Of a stretch of DNA of 64,000 nt, positions 1 to 11,900 are shown in pieces; the stretch's first letter is position 1; every line of letters starts with the position of its first letter. Made by a program: the position numbers and the translations under genes. Under the pieces are notes generated by a model. It ran no database searches. It was not told the DNA's origin and saw nothing but the letters and a program-made list of their open reading frames with translations. Source of the DNA: Mercenaria mercenaria (Eukaryota; Mollusca; Bivalvia; Venerida; Veneridae); NCBI RefSeq assembly GCF_021730395.1, contig NC_069366.1, positions 63,307,001 to 63,371,000 on the forward strand, given 5' to 3'.

Positions 1-380
1 CCATTTGTTGAAGAAATACGGGTGTATTTCAGTTATGGCAATTTCCCGCGTGGTTGCCGAATTTCAATCTCTTATAAAATCGTTTTGCTTAAAGAATTTT
101 ATTTATCCTTCTGAAACTTATTATTTATATTATACACGAATGATTTCTGCAATAAAACCCTACAAAAATACCATTTATTAATAAAAAAAGGGTGTATTTC
201 GGTAATGGAAATTTCCCGCGCGGTCGCCGAATTTCAGTCTCGTATAAGTCATTTTGCGTGAACGCATTTTATTTTCCATTCGTATTTTATTCATTTATGA
301 TATATATATGATTGAATTATTTTAAAAAAACTTCAAAAATACCTTTAACTTACAAAATACAGGTGTATCCCGGTTATGGA
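1..380. repeat. Tandem repeat, unit about 175 bp
   Basis: Units beginning near 16, 189 and (degenerate) 358 share GGGTGTATTTC(A/G)G, TTTCCCGCG and GCCGAATTTCA. The array starts before the window. No coding content seen. Confidence 0.7.
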
Positions 381-689
381 AAATGTATTCCGGCGTATCC
401 CAGTTTTTTAGGTGGATTCCGGTTTAATGTGTGACCGAAATCGCTTGAAGTTGCTTAAATCATACTTTTAAAATCATACATTAAATCACGTGTATTTGCT
501 AAAATATTTAATATAGAAAAAAGTAATACGGCTGTCACATTTTCTTTACAGATATGAAATATGATAATAATTTTTTCCCCGTTTTTAACAGAACAGTACT
601 CACATATTCTTACATTTTGCAGAAACGGGGATTTCGTGTTTGATATTTTACAACTGGAAGCAATGTTGTACATAGAAAAGAAAAGAGTA

Positions 690-1041
690 GTTTGTAAATA
701 ACAAAAATCATATTCTGTAAAGCAAATACTTTATGTGTGCATCAAAATCGCGTACGAAAATAACATTAAATGCGAAAATAAGCAATATGTTGTTTAATTT
801 CCTATTGTTTTCTTTACATTTTCGCCCAAATTAAAGATAATGTTGACACATGTTTATAAATATCCGATGTCACCACAATCGCTTGTTAATTGCAATGCGC
901 ACTGCAGATAAATGCACACCTGCTGTTTATCAACAAACAATTAATCAAGGTGTGATAATCAAATCAAAAGATTACGTGTTTCTGATTATGATTTTAAATA
1001 TCAATATAATGAAGATGATGACATCTTAAACTTCTTTGAGT
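690..1041. repeat. Left part of a long inverted-repeat arm
   Basis: This stretch is the imperfect reverse complement of about 8240-8790 (for example AATTGCAATGCGCA near 890 and near 8570). With 2473-2970 it forms one arm; the right arm lies within the foldback element at 5989-12184. Confidence 0.7.
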
Positions 1042-2472
1042 CAGGGTTCAAGCTAGCCCAGAAAAATTGGGAGAAGTGACTTCTCCCTTCAGTGAAAATA
1101 GGGAGACGTTTTCTCAGAACAGGGAGAAGTGAGGCTGCGGGTCAAAACAGTCATTAATTAAACCGTATATATTACAGTTTTGATGGTACAGCACAAAGGA
1201 ATAACATTTCAAAACAACACATATTTTACTTATAAATAAGTACAAAATGCCAAGTATCAAATACAAACACACACAGTGAGCATGTATTTATGCAGTAGTT
1301 TGAAACATTCATAAATAATACTAAATCACCATCAGTATTATAACAGGCATGTGTAGTGTTATTTGCTGTTCGGCTCATATGTCATGACCCCTTGCATTGC
1401 ATTATCAAATTTTGCCAGTCTACATATAACACAGTGCGATTTTCCGGGCTCATCTTCCTTCCACCAGTCAAAACTAACAATAGAAAATTATTTTTTAATT
1501 CTTATCCATGCACACCCCAGTTTCAAACCCCAGCTGGTCAAAATCCGGATATCCAAAATTTTATGTCCGGATACTGGTACACTCATAAGCATTGCCCAAT
1601 TCTCGAGTCTAAAGAATATATTTGACAAATTGTGATGATGGAAAGAAAATTTAGCGGCACTGGACAGTATCTAATATCAAAGTCTACAATGACAATACCT
1701 TTTATTGAAGAAAATTAAGAAAAATGTCCATGAAATACCGGCAAGTTGTCACCGCGAGCAGACATTCTGACAGCCTACTTTCGTTTTCAAAAAACTTTAA
1801 CAAAAAGATAAAAGCTAATGTGTTCTTATCTAAAATTGATTGTGACTGATTGAAATTAAATACATGTCTGAATTTCAATTTAATTTATGTATAACACGAG
1901 AATATTTACGTCTGGCAGCCGCAATTATAACCATACATTGCGAACAACTCTGGTTATTATTCAGAGCTTTTCTTTAGGCCCTATCGGTCTATTTGCGATG
2001 GGCTATCATCCTATAATCAGCTACTGACTCTTGCGGCGACATACTTGTGCTTTTGTTTTTATTTACCCTACTTTTGACAGTTTTTAGTTGTTTGTTTTCA
2101 CACGTGATGCACACACTTTTTATCCGTGATGCACAAAATCAATTAAAGGCAATTTTGTTTCGCCTCGTTTGATTGGTGTTTCCAAAGTTTTCGACCAATT
2201 AAAATCATCCTAACGATATTCGGTGATAGGCAGAGCATACTTTGTTGACACGTGAAGTTCACAACCCGTAACGGGAGAAGTTTCGCTTATTGATTATGTA
2301 ATGTTTTTACAAGCTGATTAGAAGCTGATAGATGTGATATATACATGTATGATAACTGCCTCGGGCGCCAGATTTTAGGGCGACTTGTTTTTCGCTTTTC
2401 TGTACAAACAGAGCGAAGTCATCAGAAAAAAAGCGACCACTTCGCTCACGTCGCCTAGAAGCGTGGACCCTG
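1042..2472. mobile_element. TIR element with 5-bp target duplication
   Basis: It begins CAGGGTTCAAGCT and ends with the complement of CAGGGTCCACGCT. TGAGT stands on both sides. The inverted arm near 8250 gives the uninterrupted site (TTTGAATAACATT), which supports the boundaries. The ends look hAT-like, but hAT normally makes 8-bp duplications, so the family is unsure. No transposase is readable. Confidence 0.65.
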
Positions 2473-2970
2473 TGAGTTACATTATAATTATTTATATTTG
2501 GTTGAATCCCATAGAAATGAGATGCATATATCTTTCGAAAAAAAAGTCAAATAAAGATAAATAAATAAATAAAGAGGTATTAAAGATGTGACTTTATTAA
2601 AGTTATTTTCATAATTAAAATCGGCGAAATCGGCCCATGATTTAAAAATCTTTTCTTTTTTTTTTAATATAGCCGTGTACTAAAATAGTCTTTAAGATGA
2701 TTTGAACATATAAATAAACACCAAGTATGAAAATATGTTATATGAAGGTTATTTTAAGATAGATAATCAGAACGATTTGTTCATAAATTATTTACGTAAT
2801 AAACGCGGTTGATACATAAATCCCATTATTTTAATAATTTATAAATGATGATTATTTCGGTATTGTGAGATAAAAATCACTCATTTTTTCATATGAAGGC
2901 ATGTACTAATATAGACTTTAAGAAATTAAAAAAAAGAATTTTAGAAAATAAAGAAATTTAGACAAATAGT
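2473..2970. repeat. Right part of the same inverted-repeat arm
   Basis: It is the reverse complement of about 8080-8250 (GAAATGAGATGCAT, TTTATTAAAGTTA), and its end (near 2880-2960) matches 6240-6310 (CTTTAAGAAATTAAAAAAAG). Confidence 0.7.
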
Positions 2971-3678
2971 GTGGCGAGATACCTATGTTGATTTGATTTA
3001 GTAGTCACATACCTAAAGATTCGTACCTAAGATATTCGCGCCACGTTTTCGACCCACCGATGAGTCGTCATAATTCAGTAGACTAAATTTAGTAAACATT
3101 AATCTTTCATGAATACATAGAAGAGAGAAAGTTCTATCTACTACTACTATAAAACCAATATTTAAGGCGTTAATAATGGAAAATATACAATGATTAGTCA
3201 AATTACGCACTTAGATGATCATTGTACTAAGGAGCTTGATTTTGTCATTATCATTGAGCGCTCATTAATTACAGTTGGGAAAAAGGTTATAAATACCAGG
3301 GCAACATCACGAAGTGATCAGATTCTGCCAAGCTACCGAGAGAATAACTTCGTTGAAAAATAAACATTATAAAATATTACTAAATACTATTGGGTTCTTG
3401 ACCTCCTGTCATAGTCTGAGTTCTTACTCAAAACATTGCGTTTTGTTTAAGTTCCACGATGATAGGAACTTGACATCTGGTGGTATTTAGGTAAAATCTT
3501 AATGTATGGTATTCACCTCAGGCATTGTTTGTTGTGAATCGCCATACTACAAGATCCCATCCACTAATTTTGAGTGCTCGTCATCAGTTAAATTGAGATA
3601 GAATGATTAGCATTAATTATTTTATATTTCACCAATCATTTTAAGAATCATTTATTTTCCAGTCATTCGGCAAGGAAG

Positions 3679-4674
3679 CCTATAGGAAAGGAAGTGTCTA
3701 GGGGTACGGATCCGTACCTCTAGAATCTGATTCTAGAGGTACGGATCCGTACCTCTAGACAAGCCTGTTAGGGGTTTTCTAGGGGTACGGACCTCCGTTT
3801 TTCTAGAGATTAAGGGTCATTTACATTTCAAATTTTATTGAAAATGAAATAACAAATAACATTTCATCAGAATTCACCTTAAACTTGGATCTAAATGGTT
3901 TACGGATAACAACATTCATCCGATTTGTTACATTTTCTTTCGGAACGTAAATAATCGAGGAACACCAAATAAATCACGAAGTTTCGAACTGGCAGAAAAA
4001 AAGATATAAAGATTAAACAAAATACTTTTAAGTATGTTGGGGAAAAACTTATTTTTAATTGATAATTAGCCCTTAGTGTATTTATGTTTTTCACACATTT
4101 GGTAGCCGTTACGAGATACATGGGACGTTTTCACAAACAGTTTCCTTTACTTTATGTCGCTTAATTGATTATTAAACAATCAGTTCCGTGCCGATTATCA
4201 TTATACAACAATGTACATTGTTAAATAACAAAATAGATTGGTGCATATTATTATGCCTAATTTATTTATTTATTTGCTGAATTTCAAATAGAATTCATTT
4301 AAGGGATAGATTCATTCATTAATCTAGCTGTTATCAACAGTTTATTTGACAACAAACTAATTCCTATCGGCACAGAACAGTGTATTCATTTGGAGTTCCT
4401 CGGTTATTTAGCTTTTGAAAGAGAAGGTAAACAATCGGACGAACGCTGGTATTTGTAAACCAATTAGATCCAAGTTTTAAGTGAAGACTGGTTAAGACTT
4501 AGTTGTTATTTCATTTTCAACAAAATTTAAGATATACATAACCCTAAATCTCTAGAAAAAGGAGGTCCGTACCCCTAGAAAACCCCTAACAGTCTTGTCT
4601 AGAGGTACGGATCCGTACCTCTAGAATCAGATTCTAGAGGTACGGATCCGTACCCCTAGACACTTCCTATAGGA
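3679..4674. mobile_element. Foldback element with arms of about 450-500 bp
   Basis: The arms start with CCTATAGGAA and GGAAGTGTCTAGGGGTACGG and mirror each other inward for several hundred bases (for example CTTGGATCTAAATGGTTTAC near 3883 and its diverged complement near 4455). Each arm carries repeats of CTAGAGGTACGGATCCGTAC. No coding sequence. Confidence 0.88.
3732..3759. repeat. Perfect 28-bp palindrome
   Basis: TCTAGAGGTACGGA followed by its exact reverse complement TCCGTACCTCTAGA. A second identical copy is at 4598-4625 in the other arm. Confidence 0.95.
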
Positions 4675-4905
4675 AAATTAAATTATATTTAATATACTGA
4701 GCTAGACCGTGCACGCTACAATAGATCTATGGCTCATTTTTGTAAAAAAAATCTTATTTTCGCGAAAATAACCGTATTTTAACATTTTAAATAAAATTGG
4801 TAATTAAGCATTATTACATTTTGAAATTGCTCAATTATCTATAGATTAAAGCTAAATTATAATAATGACGGCATTCTTAGATGTTTTCAGGCATATCATT
4901 GAATG

Positions 4906-4993
4906 GGGTCGAAATGTCCAAGGAGTTGGGGTTGAAATGTCTTGGGGTAGAACTGTCTCTTGGGGTTGAAATGTCTTGGGGTCGAAATGTCTT
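4906..4993 (+). repeat. Minisatellite, unit about 18 bp
   Basis: Repeats of TTGGGGT(C/T)GAAATGTC, four to five copies. Confidence 0.85.
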
Positions 4994-5764
4994 GCTAGCA
5001 AACAATCTAAACGTCGTATTATTTTGACTACCTCACAATAGTGTCCCCTGGAAATTTGATATGTCTAGTACACTTGACCCAGACTGAATAAGATTTGTAC
5101 TATGTATTCATTCTGTATTTTAATGCAAACTATTATCAAATTATCACCGAGTTATAACAATGCACTGACCCATTATCTGTTGACGGAGTTGGCTTTCTGT
5201 GCCAAACTTTCCCAGAAGTTTTGCCGCACACATCCAAATTCTGCATCCTTCAGCGTCGATATCTGGAAGTGACAACTCTCTGTTATTGTTTCTATACAAC
5301 TCACATGTAAAAGCAATGACAAAGCTTGTGTAGATCAGTGAGATTTATTTAAAATGTTATTTGACAGCTATTTGTTTTGCTTCGCACCGACATGTTTGGA
5401 TTTGGCGCGTGTAAATAAAAGCGATTTATATTCGGCGAAATATCATTTGCAATATAATTTATCTTATGCTTTATTAGATGATACAATGTTATTGATGTCG
5501 CACATGAAAATTAAACTAAAATATCTGAAATTTCTACTATAAAATCCCTATCAAATATTTATTTCAAAAGTTAAATCCTTTAAAATAAAATATCTAATTT
5601 TCGCCAAAAGCTCAAACGTTTGATCCCGAATTCGTGTTTATTTCCGGTGAACTTAGCAAAATTTTGGAATGGCCACGTCAAGAAAATAATTTTCATTTTG
5701 TTTGTGATTCAAGCGCATATTGATTGACATTGGTTGATATTTGTTTAAGTAATAATTTTGAAAG

Positions 5765-5923
5765 ATGGCATCCAATGATATTGGTGACTGGTACCGAGGA
5801 ATTCCTCAGATAACGAAATACTGGTTCACTGGATCAGTGATTGTTCCGATTGCTGCAAGATTTGGTCTGCTGAATCCGATGTATCTGATTCTGTTGTTCG
5901 AACCTGTTATTTACAAGTTCCAG
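5765..5923 (+). CDS. DERL1: Derlin-1 coding exon 1
   Basis: It encodes 53 aa from Met1 to ..VIYKFQ, covering the cytosolic N-terminus and first membrane helix. The donor is CAG|GTACGT and the phase is 0. The 50 bp before the ATG (TTGATTGACATT...GAAAG) resembles the sequence before the second copy at 56026, so the duplication included the 5' flank. Confidence 0.95.
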
Positions 5924-8900
5924 GTACGTTAATCCTACTTTTGGAAATGAATTTAATTATATGAAATAATGCGCTATCTACATCAACTCGCGGTAGGCCT
6001 AAAGTACGAAAATAAGGTTATTTTCGCAAAAATAAGACTTTTTTACGAAAATAAGCCATATATTTTTTATTTCTTTAAATTCTGGTTTCTTAAAGCCTAT
6101 ATTAGTATATGCTTCCATATGAAAAATGAGCGATTTTTATCTAATAATAAAGAAATAATCATCATTTATATGCAAACCGCGCTGATTTTACTTACGAAAA
6201 TAACCGTAATAAATGCGAAAATAAGGCATATATTCTATATCAGTTCTTTTTTCTAAATTCTTTTTTTAATTTCTTAAAGACTATATTAGCACATTCCTCC
6301 ATACGAAAAATGAGTTATTTTATACGCCCGTTTCAAAAACGGGACGTATTATGGGAACGCCCCTGGCGGGTGGGCCAACGGCGTCCACAGACCTTGTCCA
6401 GATCATATCTTCTTCATGCATAGAGGGATTTTGATGAAACTTGGCACAGTTGTTTATCATCATGAGACGGAGTGTCATGCACAAGAACCAGGTCCCTAGG
6501 TCTAAGGTCAAGGTCACACTTAGAGGTCAAAGGATAAAGAATGAAAACTTTGTCCGGAGCATATCTTCTTCATGCATAGAGGGATTTTGATGAAAGTTGG
6601 CACAATTGTTTATCATCATGAGACGGAGAGTCATGCGCAAGAACCAGGTCCCTAGGTCTAAGGTCAAGGCCACACTTAGAGGTCAAATGATACAAGAATG
6701 AAAACTTTGTCCGGAGCATTTCTTCTTCATGCATGGAGGAATTTTGATATAACTTGGCACAAATGTTCACCACCACAAGACGGAGTGTCATACGCAAGAA
6801 CCATGTCCCTAGGTCTAAGGTCAAGGTCACACTTAGAGGCCAAAGGTCAGATACAAGAATGACTGTCCGAAGCATTTCTTCTTCATGCATAGAGGGATTT
6901 TGATGTAACTTGGCACAATTATACACCATCAGGAGACGAAGTGTCATGCGCAGTTCCCTTCTTTAGAATTACTTCCCTTTGTTGTTACTATAAATAGCTT
7001 ATATTGTAACTTTTTCATTACTAGACGTAGGGAAAAATCGAGACCACTTTTCTGTAGTACAACATGCATGTTACATCCAATTTTGAGGTGTATTTTGACC
7101 AATTTCTACCTGGTAAGGATTTTTGTGTGGACTTACAATTTTTTTTTTTGGAAATTTTTTTTTTTTTTTTTTAAGATTAACTTCCCTTAGTTGTTACTAT
7201 AAATAACTTATATTGTAACTTTTTTATAATTGACTGTAGGGAAAAACCAAGACCACTTTTCTGTGGTACAACATGGTTGTTACTTTCTAATTTTAGGTGT
7301 ATTTTAACCCTTAGCCTGCTGGCGGCAAGTGATTCTGCCTTTGCGACCAGTGCAGACCAAGATCAGCCTGCACATCTGTGCAGTCTGATCATGGTCTGCA
7401 CTGTTCGCTATTCAGTCAGTAAATTTTTAGTAAACACCCCGTCAAATGATAAATGGTACTGCCCAAATTGGATGATGGACCAGTCCATAATAGAAATTTA
7501 GCATGGTAAGGGTTAAGGTATCTCTACCTGGTAAGGAGTTTTTTTGTGGACTTAGAAAAACAAAAGAATTACAATGATTACTAAACAACCACAAAATTAA
7601 AATTACATCTGCAAATGCAGGTGCTAGAGTAAAGAAATTTGCTGCGACGGGCGTATATTGTGACATTCTGGCACTCTTGTTATCCAATAATAAAGAAATA
7701 ATCTTCATTTATATATGCCAACAGCGCTGATTTTACTTACGAAAATAACCGAAATAAATGCGAAAATAAGCTATTTCTTTTATATCAGTTTATTTTTTAG
7801 ATATTTTTCTTTAACTTTCTTAAAGACTATAACAATACATGCCCCCATACGGAAAAGGATTAATTTGAATCTTATAACAACGAAATAGTAAGCATTTATG
7901 TGTCAGCCGCGCTGATTTCAATTACGATAATAGCAGTAATAATTGCGAAAATAAGCCATATCGTTTAAACTTTTTTTTAGATATCTTCTTTTACTTTCTT
8001 AAAGACTATAACAGTTAATGCCTCTATGTGAAAAATCAATCATTTTTATCTTTTAGTGAGAATAACCGGAATTATTAACGGAAATAACGGGAATTATGTA
8101 TTAGATTACTGGGATTTTAACTACTAAAATAACTTTAATAAAGTTACATATTTTAAATCTCTTTTTATTATTTTTTTTTATGAATGATACATGCATCTCA
8201 TTTCAATGGGTTTCATTCAAATATAAATATTTGTAATGTTATTCAAAGTAGTTTATGATGTTAATATTTACAATCATAAACAGGAAAACGTTATATATAT
8301 TTATTTATATTGCAGAGAGATGCATGTTTCCCATTTTAATAAACGGGAATAAGAATTACTTTTTTTGCTGAAATTTCCGTAAAATACATAGAAAAATAGT
8401 TATATCATATAAAATAATGATTTATGTCTCTTTGAAATAATATGGTATATAATAATATTTCTCTCCATTGTTCCCTTTAATTGCTACTACAAACAACATA
8501 TCACTTTTGATTGGATTATCACACCTTGATTAATTGCTTGTTTATATAAAGCACGTGTATATTATCTGCAATGCGCATTGCAATTAACAATCAATTAAGC
8601 GATTGTGCTGGCATCGGGTAACGCTTTGGTGTATATACTTCAAAGAAAAGTACGACTTATGAAAATATTTCTTTCTTCATACAATCGATCTCTATCTTAT
8701 CATTAGTCTACCAAATTTAAGTAACTTATTTTCGCATATAAAAAGTTATTTTCGTTACGATTTGAGGTATGTTAATAAATTTCGCTAATTATTTCATAAG
8801 ATTGTTGGACTAAAATCATTAATTTTCGCTTCATAAGTGTCTTATGATCGTATCTGTATAATGATATAAATTCAAGTTGAATTACCGTATTTACCCTAAG

Positions 8901-11900
8901 TCTTGGGACAGCATAAAATAATTATTTTTTTCACTGTCCCAAGACTTATTTCCCAAAAAATAATTATTTTGAAAAATGTCCCAAAAATATGGATACAATT
9001 CTCGGTCATTGGGTAACATCCCCCACCCACCCGTGTTGAAAGCGAAAAAATAAACGTTTAACGATTATCGGTAATTTTTCTGTTGATAAACAAAGTAATT
9101 GGCCTTGTCTTCGTCATCAATTAACACCCCCTCAAAGAGCTAAAAGTGTGTCGGTATCATGACATTACAAGTGGAGATCAAAGCGGTATAGTTTCCCCGA
9201 GATTTTCATGGCATTACGTCATGTTTTCGCGCCAAGATGTACATCACTGTTTGGTCGTACCGCCTCGGTTCTTTAAAGAGCTGAGAAGTATATCTAGTGT
9301 TGTGAAAATCAATGAAAAAAGCTTCTTTTTAATTTGTGAAGTGAATGTGCAATATCCCGTATAAACTGACAAGTAAACGTGTCAAACTATATTAGCTGAT
9401 ATCTTACCTCTGTGACCTACTTGCCCTCAAGGAAATTTCAAAACGGTTTGAGAAGAATATCTTATTATAAAGTGTCGTGTCAAAAAATACATGTACATGC
9501 ACACAGATTCATTCAAAACTTATTAAAAAAGGCAACAACATCATTGTTTTTGTTTTTTTTAAACCGCGTCCCGATTTTCTATTTTCGTTCACGAGGTCAC
9601 GTGACAAAAATCTGTTTGTCAAAAATCGTTTTACTTCATATTTTTAAATTGCTGCCGCTTTTTCATTATTTAAGATTTTTCTATTCTGTTTTTTTGCACT
9701 TTCTGGTCAAAAGTCTGAATTTTATGCCTATAGTTTGCATCATTTATTTACTTTTAGAAAGAAATAAGTATTTAGGATCGCGCTGTTTGAAATTTTACAA
9801 GTAATTTTATGAAAATTCCCTACATTTCTGTCAATACCTTTTTATGCCCCCGAAGGGAGGCATATAGTTTTTGAACCGTCTGTCGGTCTGTCCGTCTGTC
9901 GGTCTGTCAGTCTGTCCGCAATTTTCGTGTCCGGTCCATATTTTTGTCATCAATGGATGGATTTTCAAATAACTTGGCATGAATGTGTACCACAGTAAGA
10001 CCATGTGTCGCGCGCAAGACCCAGGTCCGTAGCTCAAAGGTCAAGGTCACACTTAGACATTAAAGGATAGTGCATTGATGGGCGTGTCCGGTCCATATCT
10101 TTGTCATCGATGGATGGATTTTCAAATAACTTGGCATGAATGTGTACCAGAGTAAGATGACGTGTGGCACGCAAGACCCAGGTCCGTAGCTCAAAGGTCA
10201 AGGTCACACTTAGACATTAAAGGATAGTGCATTGATGGGCGTGTCCGGTCCATATCTTTGTCATCGATGGATAGATTTTCAAATAACTTGGCATGAATGT
10301 GTACCACAGTAAGACGACCTGTCGCGCGCAAGACCCAGGTCCGTAGCTCAAAGGTCAAGGTCACACTTAGACTTTAAAGGATAGTGCATTGATGGGCGTG
10401 TCCGGTCCATATCTTTGTCAACCATGGATGGATTTTCAAATAACTTGGCATGAATGTGTACCACAGTAAGACGACGTGTCGCGCGCAAGACCCAGGTCCG
10501 TAGCTCAAAGGTCAAGGTCACACTTAGACGTTAAAGGTCATTTTTCATGATAGTGCATTGATGGGCGTGTCCGGTCCATATCTTTGTCATTCATGCATGG
10601 ATTTTAAAATAACTACGCATGAATGTGTGACACAGTAAGACGACGTGACATGCCTAAGACCCAGCTCCGTAGGTCAAAGGTCCTAAACTCTAACATCGGC
10701 CATAACTACTCATTCAAAGTGCCATCGGGGGCATATGTCATCCTATGGAGACAGCTCTTGTTAAAATCGTTATAGAAATCAAATTATATTACTTCTCAAT
10801 CTATGTTGAAAATCTGAAGCGATAAAATCAAAAAATAAATGTGTGACGCGCGTTTTTTGTATACGTGTCAATAAACAAAAGTAACGGCGTTGTAAGTTAG
10901 ACATTACAATAGGTCGCACGTGCTCATGGAATGGAAAATTACCGGCATGGCGTTTTGATAGCTGTACGATTCGCGGGTAAATTCCAGTCAGTGGTAAATA
11001 AAAATAACTAACTAACCGAAAACGGACTTCCTGGCTGCAGTAAAAAAAAATATACAACACTTAACTGGTATGGTAAAAAAACACTTTACTGTCAAAAGAT
11101 TATCAAGTAAAAACAGGACACGAAAATGTTAAAAAAATAGTCTTTGGTTCTTACATTTGACACTTTGATCGATACAACACCATACAATGTATAATAAGGG
11201 TATTTGACTTACATCTTGAATCAGTAACAACCATAGTCCCAACACTTAGGGATGAAAAATATGCTGAGAAAATACATGTCCGAAAAATTAGGGACAAGAA
11301 AAATAATTATTTTTCCAGATTTTAAGGGTGTTCCAAGACTTAGGTAAAATACGGTAGATAAAAAATAAATAAAATATAGCTTATTTTCGCATATAAAAAG
11401 TTATTTTCGCAAGCGATTTTGACGCATGTTAATAATTAAAATCGCTAAGTATTGGACTAAAATCACTTAATTTTGCTTTATTAGTGTCTAATGATCGTAT
11501 CTTTATAATGATACAAATTAAATTCATTTAGATATTAAATAAATGAAATATAGTATAGCTTATTTTCGCACATAAAAAGTTATTTTCGCAAGCGATTTTG
11601 ATTAAAAATCGCTAATTATTTCCTAATTATCGGACTAAAATCACTTATTTTTGCTTCATAAGTGTCTAATGATTGTCTAATTATAATGATATAAATTAAA
11701 GTTTAATTAGATAAAAAATAAATAAAATATAGCTTATTTTCGCATATAAAAAGTTATTTTCGCAAGCGATTTTGACGCATGTAAAAAAAAAGAGTTAATT
11801 AAAATCGCTAATTATTTCCTAAATATTGGACTAAAATCACTTAATTTTGCTTTATTAGTGTCTAATGATCGTATCTTTATGATGATATAAACTAAAGTTC

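Noticed and set aside
9844-10761. Centromeric-type satellite or CRISPR-like array
   Set aside because: Only about five units, with fixed non-repeat ends and hairpins; a eukaryotic mobile element explains it.
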